Position numbers and translations under genes: made by a program
Assembly (NCBI GenBank): GCA_029204225.1
Contig: CM055102.1
Coordinates: 26,576,922-26,640,921, forward strand
Direction of reading: 5' to 3'
Length of the DNA: 64,000 nucleotides
From: Diphasiastrum complanatum
Lineage: Eukaryota; Streptophyta; Lycopodiopsida; Lycopodiales; Lycopodiaceae
The notes under the pieces: generated by a model
What the model was told of the DNA's origin: nothing
Seen by the model: the letters and a program-made list of their open reading frames with translations, nothing else
Database searches by the model: none
In this document: in pieces, positions 1 through 12,000 of the stretch
Layout of the letters: every line of letters starts with the position of its first letter
Position numbering within the stretch: the first letter of the stretch is position 1

Positions 1-3000
1 GACACCTTGTTCCTCCAAAGTCTGTCGAGGCGTGTTCATAACAAGGGAGATCTCCTTCATGCGTTTAATAACATCCCGTGTATTTGCCTGCATTGCCTCC
101 ATAAACCATTTTCGATCCTCCTCGCTGCAATGACAATTTTATTCTCAATAGATTCTTAAGTAGGCCCATAGCCAGCAAAATTAAAATTCCTCAAAAATTT
201 TAAACTTTTGGCTATGAAAGGGGTGTTTAAAATCATAAGTGCAAAAGGAAAAACATCAACATTAGATTCAAGTTTTCTTAAACCTTACCTCATGTGTGGG
301 AACAGTAAGTAAAATATCACATAAAATGATCTGATAAAGCCTAGTTCTTGCTCGAAGATAGTGGCAAAGTTGGTAGATGTGAACTCCCATATAGTAAATC
401 AGAGAAGTAGCAAGCCTAAAGTCCCAATATAGAGCTTATGACTTGGAGCAATTAAACAGCAGGGCTACTTGTTGAAGCAATTAAATAGCAAGGTTATTTG
501 TAATTGGTTCGTAAGTCTAACCTGAGAAGTGATCTTACAATAGAAGGTACAAGAAAGAGATAAATACAAACATTCCACCTGTTTTGAAATTTCTTCTCTT
601 TACAAGGTAACTTTCCACAGTCTAATTCACAAGTTCAAAAATTATGCATATTTCATAAATGTGAATATTTCACCTCTGTAGAATAACACATTCTAAACAA
701 TTGCACTATTCATAGTTTATCGAGACCACTTCTGCAATAAATTTATGCAGACTCCTCAATAGTAGTAAATAGCATCATATAGCACTGTCTACCACTTTAC
801 TCACGCAATTAGATAGATACCTGTTCCTAAAAAATTTCCTTAGGAAACACCATTACATTCCTTAGGAATGGTTTTCAGGAACGGGTGCTGGGTAGAGAGG
901 CAAACTTCTCAAGTGTAAGCTGATGTTCCTCACAAGATTAGGGTTTTCATAGTGGTAAGAATGTGTATCTAAAGAACGATTCATTTGTGTATCAGTGGAT
1001 CTGAAGAAAGAGCAAACAAGCAAACAAGAGAGATCTACTTCATAAACAGAAGTTGCTGTAGAAACAGCTTCTGCCCAAAAAGATTTGGGTAATGATGCAT
1101 GGACAAGCATGCATTTGACAGATTCAATCAAGGTCCTAATCTTTCTTTCAGCAAGTCCATTGGACTGCGGAGAATAAGATGCAGAAAGTTGTTCGATCCC
1201 ATTGCTCAAAGAATACTCCTTTAAGTATATTCAACTCCATTGTCAGTGCTTTAATCTTTCTTTCAGCAAGTCCATTGGACTGCGGAGAATAAGATGCAGA
1301 AAATTGTTCAATCCCATTGCTCAAACAATACTCCTTGAAGTATATTCAACTCCATTGTCAGTGCTTTAATCTTTCTTCCAGTTTGTAGCTCAGCATGCTC
1401 TTTGAAAACTTTAAAGAAATGGAAGGCCTCAGATTTGTGCTTCAAAAAAAAAACAGCTGCTCTTCTTGAAAAATCATCAATAAAGATAATAAAAAAGGTG
1501 GCCCTAAATAGAGATGGTGTCTGCATTGGGCCACATATATCTGAGTGAACTATGTCCAATAAATTTCAAGAAACATGTTGTAAGCAAGAAAACTTTATGA
1601 GCTTCCAAGAGGAAGGTGCATTAGCAAAGGGTGTTAAAGGACTTTATTGACTCAAAGCAGTAAAGATCTCTCTAATCATCAGAGCAAGACATCACTGGTC
1701 AACCTATGAGATCAAGGAGCGTAAGGTCGATTGATTGATCTCAGAAAATGCAATAGTATCTCCCACAGACCCCATCGTAGAGAGGGCAATGTTCCTCCAT
1801 CTCCACAACCCCCAGAGGAGATGTGAAACATTCTATCCTCATGGGGAAAACCTTGAAAACGACTTGCCTCCACCTATAGTTGGTGCGATGAAATTCGAAG
1901 TTGTCCTAGTGCAATCCGAAGGCTATGTGATAAACCCGAATGCAGGCGAGAGGGCAGCGTGGGAAAGCCGGCCACATCCATCTCTAGGAAACGTGTTCCA
2001 TAAAGTCTAGTTTGACTCCAAAGGAGCCCAACAGAACCCATTCCACATATGCTCTGTAGACAATCCGCCGAATGTAGTCATGTGAGTCTTCAGGAAGGTG
2101 ACAAAAGAAAAACCAAAGGTTCCTAAGAGTTTAACGCATGTGCACACCGAAAAGGATGACCGCATTGTGAAGAAAGTGTTTGAGAAGAGGTAAATGCCAA
2201 CTATAGGTAGTGGCCCGAGCTCAAATCTAAGGACCCAAAGGAAGGACAAGGGAGCAGAAGAACTCTCTTGGCTTGATGGAGATCCATGAGAGCTTTGATA
2301 ATGTCTCTAGTTGCCATTCACCTACACATCACCAGACAAAAAGAGTTTCAATCTCCAAAAGATAGGAATGCTAGAAATGAAGGCTCTAGTGTGCCAACCC
2401 AATCTTGTATTGGCTTCCCAAACTACACGTAGTAGAGAAAAAGTGAGTAGAGAGGCATAGGGAGAATTGGTGCACTCACCTTGTGTTAGAGGTCTCAACA
2501 CCACAATAGGGCAAACACTAACTGATCCACCCAACCTTGCCTATGGAGTAAGCCCCTCCGAGCCCAGTGTGACGACTGGTAGCATGCATACTGCCAAGTG
2601 TCGGCCACGTCAGTGCACCTTGTGTTAGAGGTCTCAACACCACAGTAGGGCAAACACTAACTGATCCACCCAACCTTGCCTATGGAGTAAGCCCCTCCGA
2701 GCCCAGTGTGAGGACTGGTAGCATGCATACTGCCAAGTGTCGGCCATGTGGCACTGACGTGGCCGACTGCACGTTGGGACCCAACATGGGGCCCTATCCT
2801 GCTGACAGGGTCCCTAGGCTGTGTTAGGCCCGCCATAGCTATGGACTGTGTCGGGGCACACTACTCACACTATCTTCCCCTGTTGGTCGTGTACGTTGGA
2901 AGTTACGAATAAAGCCACAGCTGATCTAAAGCTAAGCTATGAAAGCATCACATAAGCAAGACTTAAGCTATGAAAGCAGCACATAAGCAAGACTTAACCC

Positions 3001-6000
3001 TAGAAAGCAGGAAAGAGAGAGATCAATATCATCAGCTGAATAACAAATGACACAGTTTCCCTACTTATAGCCAAGAGGAAGCCCTAAAAGGAAGCTTTCG
3101 GTGGCTAGGGCCCAACTGGGAGGGAAAATAGTGCGCCCTCCAAGAAGGCCCCCACTCTCCAGTAATATGTCCAAATGGCCTAATAATGAATAATAAGGCC
3201 AAAGGCCAACCATATAGTCTAAGTGTCACTAATGAATAAAAAAGGGGCCTGGGCCCAAGGCCTGCTTATGCATAAAGTAAAGTAAATGTAAATGGACGCG
3301 GCGAATGTAATGAGCCGAGTTCATAACTCTCCCTGGCACAAAAGAAAAAGACCCAACTGCCGAAAAGAAACTAGATCAAGTAGCAGCAAGCCCTGGTGCA
3401 TCAACAGCTAGAGCAACATCTGATGTAGAGGAATCAACAAGTGCAGCAAGAGCACGAGCCTGATCCGCAAGTGATGGTGTATGATAAAAGACATCAATAG
3501 GCTCACATGTGGCCTCCTCAATAGGACGGCCATCCCACTGGACCAGAAACTAAATCTGTCGGCGGCGTCGACTATGGTATAGACGAACCTGTAATATAGC
3601 AGCAGGTAAAAATGGAAATAACTCTGGAGCAGTAGGAAACTCAGCATCACAAGGAGCATCATCCTCAATAGCAGCACGTAATAAACTGACATGGAATACA
3701 TCACAGGCGCGTGTGGAAGCAGGAAGCTATAAGCGATATGTAACTGGACTAAGAACCTCCAAAATGCGATAAGGCCCATAATAACGTGGTGCAAGCTTCT
3801 CAGTAGAAGCATGGCCCTGGACAAAATGATGACGTGCAAACCGTAGGCGTAGATAAACCATATCTCCAAGCTGAAACTCAACATGGCGGCGGTGACGATC
3901 AACTGAGGTCTGATAACGTTGTTGAACATGCTGTAAATGAGAACTGGCCCGGGTAATAAGCTCTCGAGCACCAAGGTATCCAAAAAGCCCGAGAAGGTAG
4001 AACAATCCATCATAGGATACACCAAAAACGGATGGAGAATCGAATGACCCATCGGAACTGGCCGCAAGTGTAATCCCAAAGTACACACCAGGCGCACAAG
4101 TGAGGAATAGAAGAAATGCACTGGAACGAGGAACAGGATCCGCAACATCGGTAGCAAGCATCGGAGCAATATCCACATGTAGTTGGCAATGAGTATCAAA
4201 GCACATATGAGCAACACTGAAGTATATGGCGGCAACATCCCCAAAAACTATCCAAGAGGGGAGAAAGAATTCTCTCAAGGTACCCTGATGGTCTCGGAAC
4301 ACCAGAACAAAGTGGCAACTCAGCATCGGAGACCAAGCGATATGGAGCAACCTGAAATGACAAGGAACCCGAAGATCACCCAGACAAACAATAGCTGGAA
4401 CGGAGGCAATAACCCAAGCCAACAGGATATGCCAAGCCTGACAATGAGCAACAATCCAAGGAACAGATAGAGAGCCACATGCATAATCATAGACATATCC
4501 GCACCATAGGCGATCAGTAATATGGAAAAACCAGCACCTCCAAATGAAAACCAAGCTATATGTAATAACCAGGAATGCCATATATCCATAGCTGAAAATG
4601 AAGCAGTAGTGGAAGCAATAGGTCCAAATGAAATCCAAGCGATACGTAATAACCAGGAATGCCAAATATCAAGAGGTAAAAAGGAATCAGTCGCATGAAC
4701 CCAAAAGTGTATACCATCGGCATGGACTGCAGCAAACCTATATGTAGAAACACTAGGAGACGGAAGGATGTCCGTGTACTCATCTAGAAAGATCCCAGCA
4801 TATAAATACCCTAGATAAGTAATAGTGACCATCTGGCAAATATCCTCGGATGAAAAATGTGTAACAGTAAGGGCCAAAGGCGCATGAATCATGTCAGGAA
4901 CCGTAGAAACATCATGAGGCAGATTACAAATCTCAAGCAGAGATCCATGGAGTACAACGAAAGAAGATACAACCTGATCACCAATAGCAAGGGAACCATC
5001 AAACGTGGACCCATGAAGAACCCCATAGAAATCAGCAGGAACATCGGCCATAACAGACTCAAGAGATGGAGATATAGAGACCAATGCAAAAGATACTGCA
5101 CCAACCACAAAACCAGGAGGGCAATCTGAAGTATGCGCAAAAGCAATAGTAGAAATACAACCAAGGTATACGGCCTATGAAACCAGGAATGACCACTGAA
5201 TACGATATTTGTGAATCAAGGCATATAGGCGCAAGGCACACAGCCACAACCTGTAAATCCGAAGCAGCATCAACCTGAGGAAGAGGACCCACGGATGGTG
5301 AAAGTGAAGCAGCAACTGATGTACTCTGAATGGAAAGAAGAGCTGCATCGTCAGCCTTTGGCAGGCTACGCATAAACTGCTTCTCGGTAACCAACTGGAA
5401 GTCTCCCTGAGGATCAATGCCAACAAGTGAGTGTGTAACTGCATCAAGTACAAATGTCAATGTCTGTTGTGTCAAGTTCAGTGTAACAGCTCCAAGAGAT
5501 GCAAACCAATCAGCACCAAGGATAAGATCATAACCGTCCATAGGAATAATATAAAGATCTGCCTGTCCAGAAAAATCTCCAATGCGGTATGGTAAACGCT
5601 GAAACATCTGAGAACTAGGAAAAGAATGGGAACTGGCAACCTCAACTGTGAGAGGCTGTGAAGCAGGAATAGGTGAAGCACGTATCCGACAAGTGATATA
5701 ACTGCTAATAAAAGAATGAGTGCTGCCAGTATCAACTAAAGCAATATACTCACGACCTGTAATACGTACACGTAACCGAATGGAGCGAGGACCAGGACAC
5801 CCTGTCCAAGTAGCATAGGCAAGCTGAGCATGGCAAGTAGCAGGAAGTAAATTAGTGGAAGGCTCAGAGGATAGGTCAGGCTCATCAGAAATATGAATGT
5901 AGATATCGGAATCATCTGGAGTAGTGCCCTCATGGTAAAAAACAGCAGTAGTAGTAGGGAGAGGCTGACGGCAATCACAGGCAAAATGGTCAGGACTCTT

Positions 6001-9000
6001 ACAACGAAAGCAAAGACGCTGTTGTTGAAGGTCAACAAACTCTGCAGACGTGTAGCGTCGGACAAAAGCAGGTCGAGGAGCCGGAGGACGAGGAGACGAA
6101 GGGACAATGGAGAGAGCTGGAACAGAAGGGGCAGGTGTAGGGGTGGATGCAGTGGGAAAAGATGAAGCAGAAGGATGGGGTCGAGAGAAGCGGGAAGGAA
6201 GAATGTCAGAGTAAAGTACTGGCAAGAGACATCGCCTCAACAAGTGTGGGAGGACGGAAGGAAGATCATAACGTAAAGCACCACGAAGCCCAGCAATGTA
6301 ACGAGAAATAAGCTCAGTGGGTTGTAGATCTATGAAAAGATAAGAAAGCTCCATAAACTGATCTGTGTAAGAAGCAAGATCATTGGTCTGAGTGAGACTA
6401 CGGAATGTATCACGTTGGCGGTCGAGCCATTGAGGGTCAATCATAACATGACGGAGGTCACGGCGAAAAGTATGCCATGAATGGAGCCCTTCCCGATCAG
6501 GATCAGCTCTATAAACTCGCCACCACGTGGCGGCGCGTCCATCTAAATGTAAAGCAGCCAACTGGATCTTCTAAGGATCAGTCTTAGGGTAGATCTGAAA
6601 ATATGTGTCAAGCTTAGCAAACCAATTCTCTAATAAGTTCCCGTCAAAGGAACCGGAATAGGTAGCAAGTTGTACCCTATCACGAAAGTCTCGAGCAAAG
6701 TGTGGCTCAGGAAGTTGGGGACGTGAAAAGAAACCAGGAGATAGGTTAGGTGGAATGATCGGTCCACCAACAGGCTGACTAGCAGAGAAAGATGGAAATC
6801 CAAATGGAGGGAGAGTCCCAAATGAAGGAAAAACAGGAGCTTTACCAGGACCATGAGGCTGTAAAGAATCAATTTGTGACTGCATAGTAGCAAAGCCGGT
6901 CATAACGGTATCGAAGCGAAGAACGAGGCCAGAAAGGGTCTCATCCATGCGACGAAACTGATCGGATAAGGTTTCCTGAGTAGTCTCACTCGGGGTAGGT
7001 GAATGTGTCATAATGATAGTGGAAGGAATAGACGAAAACTTGAGAGAGCGGACTCTTGTCGTCACCCCAAATTAGTCTATTAAAACCACTATTATCACAA
7101 CTAAGAAAGGACAGCAATCAGCAAATGAAAAAAGTGAAAATGAAGGCTGTGAAAATGCGCTGGACAGCCAGGAGGCAAGTGACAAATTGGAGTATCAAAC
7201 GGAGTCGGAATTTCGTGAAATTTGGTTGAGGATGGGCGATGGACAGCCTACAAACAAGGTGTGAAAAATGGCTGCAAACGGAGACAAAAACGGACAAAAG
7301 TGACAAGTATAAAGCGGCTGGACAGCCTGCAAACAAAAGTGAAAGGGCTGAAAATGGGAGGAGGAACCGATGAAAGAGATGAGGGAATTGGGCGTTGGAG
7401 AGCCTGCAAACAAGCTGGAAATGGGTGATAGAGGGTTGGAACTTGGGTGCCGGAATTTCGGCCGCCAAATTTAGCGGAAGTACTTCCGCTAACTATCTGC
7501 TAAAGCTCCGCCAAGGAAAATGCTTTGATAGGAGCTGGTCCTCCTCCAAACTGTGCTGAATGCTGCTGAAGCAAAGAGACGAAAGCCCTCAGCAAAGAGA
7601 GAAAAATCAGCAAGGAAAATGGGCACCCAATCAAAAAATCGGATCTAAAATTCAGCAATCAGGAAAGTGCTCTGATACCAAGTTACGAATAAAGCCACAG
7701 CTGATCTAAAGCTAAGCTATGAAAGCATCACATAAGCAAGACTTAAGCTATGAAAGCAGCACATAAGCACGACTTACCCCTAGAAAGCAGGAAAGAGAGA
7801 GATCAATATCATCAGCTGAATAACAAGTGACACAGTTTCCCTACTTATAGCCAAGAGGAAACCCTAAAAGAAAGCTTCCGGTGGCTAGGGCCCAACTAGG
7901 AGGGAAAAAGTGCGCCCTCCAAGAAGGCCCCCACTCTCCAGTAATATGTCCAAATGGCCTAATAATGAATAATAAGGCCAAAGGCCAACCATATAGTCTA
8001 AGTGTCACTAATGAATAAAAAAGGGCCCAAGGCCTGCTTATGCATAAAGTAAAGTAAATGTAAATGGACGCGGCGAATGTAATGAGCCGAGTCCATAACT
8101 TTGGACACGACCCTGACTGTGGTATCTGACCTTTTGTGTTCTCTAGGGTTTGGCATTGGTTACGTGCTCGTAAAACTCCCTCCCCCTTAAGAACCGTCTT
8201 GGTCCTCTAATACAAAGTCTGGGAAAATCTTGCGAAGGGCGGTGTATTTTTCCCAAGTGGCATTCTCAACAGGCTGATCATTCCACTTGACTAGATATTC
8301 TCGGTATAGAGTATGACGAGTCTGCGTCTCCCTACTATCAAGAATCTCTTCTGGTTCATGTGGAGGTTGCTGAGAATCCAATGGGAGAACTAGAACACTG
8401 TCCCCTACCAGATTTTCTGATCTGGTTAAGGCTTTTCGTAACTGACTTACATGAAAAACTGGAAACTGTTGTGTGGGAGTTCTAGTTCATAGGTGACCTT
8501 GCCTAGTCTCCTACTGATGGTAAAAGGACCACAATACCTAGGAGACAACTTAGCACACACTCTTGATTTGAGGTTTTTAGAGTCAACTGGGACTCTCAAG
8601 TAGACTTTCCACCAGTGGAGAACTGCACATCCCGTCTGTGTGGATCTGCATAATGCCTGGCTCGATCCTGGGATTGCCTAATGCTACGCTTAGCATGTTC
8701 TATCATCTGGTTTAGGTCTTCTAAAAAGTTTCTGGCTGCGTCAACTTTTTCTTGTTTAAACCCTACAGCTGTGGGTGAGCGTGGCTGAAAACCATACATC
8801 AGCATAAATGGGTTGTATCCCGTAACTGAATGTTTGATACTGTTATAAGCAAACTCTAGTATCGAGAGATACTCCTCCCAATTAGTCTGCTTTTTGCTAA
8901 TGTATGCACGAAGCATATCCTCCAGCACCTGATTTACTCTTTCTGTTTGAACGTCCACCTGTGGATGGTCAGTGGTACTCATGTTAAGTTTAGTATGGAG

Positions 9001-12000
9001 ATGATGGAATACTACCCTCCAAAAATTTCCGTTAAACTTACTATCCCGGTCGCTGACTCTGCCGGAAGGTAGACCGTACAATTTAAATAGCCCATTTACA
9101 AACAACCTCGCTAACTCTAGAGCTCTAACGGTTGTTTTGGTCAAAATAAAGTGAGCCATTTTGGTCAGACGGTCAACTGTGACCCATATGGCGTCATTAC
9201 CCTTTTGGGTTTTAGGCAGGCCTACTATAAAATCCATGGAGATACTCTCCCATTTACCAGCTAGTATATCTCAGGGCTGTAACAACCCTCCTGCCTTTAA
9301 ACACTCTGCTTTATTTACCTGACATTTCTGGCAACTGGTTACATATTGCTAGACATCCTTTTTCATACTGGGCCAGAAAAATTGCCTACGAAGAAGCTCA
9401 TAGGTCTTTTGAATGCATGGGTGCCCCGCACTAGAATTGTCATGACACTCATATAGGACCTGCTGCCTATAATCCTCTGAACTTGGGACACATACTCTAT
9501 CTCTATAGAGCAAGTACTCATCCTGAATGGAATACTGTTTCCATTTGAATCCTTGAGTCAACTGACCCTCAACCACTGTGGTTTGCTTGGGTATTACAGG
9601 CTCAAAGTCCTCAACGTCATCTGACGTATACTCGGACTCATCATCCTCAACGGAAGCTGTCGTATTCTTGGATGAACTGGCTCTGGAGTCTGTAATTGTC
9701 TGCTCTGGACTCTGAGTTCCAGATAGTAGAGAAGAATGCATCATGCTGGCACTTCCCTCTCAAGGACTCGAGTAACTCACTACGAATCTGAGTAAAACTC
9801 AGCTCGTTTATCATAGACATTCTACTAAGTGCATCTACTATTGTGTTGAATTTCCCCCGTCTACATTTGATAGACATATCAAACTCTTGCATTAACTCAG
9901 CCCAACGAGCTTTCCGACCTCTGAGCTCAGGCTGATTGCAAAGGTATCTGAGACTTTCATGGTCTGTCAGGACCTCAAAGTTGGCACCACACAAATAATG
10001 CCTCCAAGTCTTAAGGGCATGAACTATGGAGAAGAGTTCCTTTTCATAGGCGTTGTACCTAGTCTGTGCTGGCTCGAGTTTTTTACTCTCGAACGCAACT
10101 GGTCGTCCATTCTGAGTTAGTACAGCACCAACTAGTCGCTAGCATCTATTTCGACCACAAATGGCTGATTGGGGTCGACGACTTTTAGAACTAGTGTTGT
10201 AGCTAAGGCTGTTTTGAGAGCATCAAAGCTCTCCTACTATGCAAACTCCCATATGAACTCCTTTCCCTTCCCCTTATGAAGATCTGTCATGGGAACTATC
10301 TGAGCATATTCCTTGACAAATCGTCTATAATATCCCGCCAAACCTAGAAAGATCTGTAGTCGAAACACCTTTCTGAGGTGTTCAAGATGCTCCTTCCTCG
10401 GTTTACTGTACACGAGGATGTCATCTAAAAATACGACCACAAACTTACCCAAGTATGTTATGAGGACATTGTTCATCAAGGTCATAAAGGTGGCTGGAGC
10501 ATTTGTGAGCCCAAAGGGCATCACCTTAAACTCATAATGACCGTGACGAGTCCTGCAAGCTGTTTTCGGAACATCTTCTGTTTTTATACAGACCTGATGA
10601 TATCCCGATCTAAGGTCAATTTTACTGAAAAAATTAGCCCCGTCGAGCTGATCAAACAACTCATTTGCCCGAGGCATTGAATACTTATTCTTTATTGTGA
10701 CTTTATTGAGGGCTCTGTAATCTACGCAAAGACACATAGACCCCTCTTTCTTTTTCACCAAAAGGACTAGTGATGCCCATGGTGAACTACTGGTCTGAAT
10801 TTAGGTGCATAATCTGAAAGTTTATTTCATCTTGATACCCCTAAATACCAAGATTTAAATTACTTACCATAGTTTTCCAAAAAAAAATTTCTTCACCCTT
10901 AGCCAAAGAAACTATGTACTTATGCTGACTAGGTACCTCTGGAAATCGAAGTTTTTTAACTAGGGTGTAGTTGATGAAATTATGGGTCGCCCCATGATCA
11001 ACCATGACCCTTACTGACTAGTTACCAACTTTCCCATGCATACGTACTAGGTCATGCGACCCAAAGCTGAAGCGTCTCACTAGCATTGCAGAAGTTAGTT
11101 GGCAACAGTGTTCATGGTCTTCATGAAACACTTTTATCTCTGAAGCTGCCGAGTCACTTGGGAAACTTACTGTCTAAACAAGATGAACTTGATTTTTATC
11201 TTTCTTTTCTTTTTTAATGAATGGCCCCTTGGGACACTGTCTGACTGTGCGTCCCTTGCCCATGCACACAAAGCACAAACGTTCTTGTTTGGCTTTTTCA
11301 AAATCTTCTGCTTTTAAAGGTTGTATGAGTGATGGGCGTTCTGAGGAGCTTCATTTTTAACTTTATCTTCTTTCTTTCTTTTTTTAAATTTCTTTTTAAA
11401 TTGAAAATCTTTCTGAGTAGGTTGCTCAGAAAGGGGTGGTTGTCTCGCCTTCTTCCTACCCATTGAATCATCATAGATTTGAGCATATCTGAGAGCTTGC
11501 TCTAGGGTAGTAGGCGAGTTTCTCTGAACCTCTACTTTATATTCATCTTTAAGGCCACAGACAAATCCTCTGACTTTCTGATAGTCATCCATATTCTTTA
11601 TCTTTAAAATTGCTTCTTGATACTGCGAGATATAATGGATTAAGGATTTGTCCATTATTGTTTTCTCCCAGACTTCCCAGGCTCTATCAAGTTCATTTTC
11701 TGGTAGAAACTCTCTTAGGAACGCTTCTTCAAAAGCCTTCCATGACCGGGGAGTCTATCCAGTCTCCTAGAGGTTTAACCACCACTTATAGGCCATGGGC
11801 CCTAGGGAAAGACTGGCCTCAATAGCTTGCAAATGGTTAGGGGTCTGTTTAAGAGCATGTATGTTCTTCCATTTGCTCAGAAAGGTATGTAAAATATCTG
11901 CATTTCTATCCTTCTCTTCCCCAGTAAAAGTAGGAGGCTTTAAGTCTTTAAAGACACTGGGGTGAGACCGAATAGGCTCACCCGAAACTAATGGAAGTGG

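Larger units (their letters stand above)
2901..8100 (-). mobile_element. Gypsy element B, nested in the 3' LTR of A; short, probably non-autonomous
   Basis: LTRs are 2901-3328 and 7681-8100. Both sides carry the 5-bp target duplication TTGGA (2896-2900 and 8101-8105), and removing B restores the LTR of A. Parts on the minus strand: Gag (about 6150-7065) with a CCHC knuckle ([14 protein letters not shown]), an aspartic protease ([28 protein letters not shown]), then an integrase C-terminal tail ([24 protein letters not shown]) and a chromodomain-like end ([14 protein letters not shown], near 3550). Reverse transcriptase, RNase H and integrase core are not recognisable. The middle (about 4000-5200) is unusual hydrophobic, partly repeated sequence. 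The LTRs differ by about 8 substitutions in 420, roughly 2 percent, so B is young compared with its surroundings. It is broken. Confidence 0.93.

Noticed and set aside
3727-5453. Several long overlapping open frames on both strands rich in Leu, Trp and Phe
   Set aside because: They overlap each other in different frames inside Gypsy B and show no domain; they reflect the composition of the element's middle part, not separate genes.
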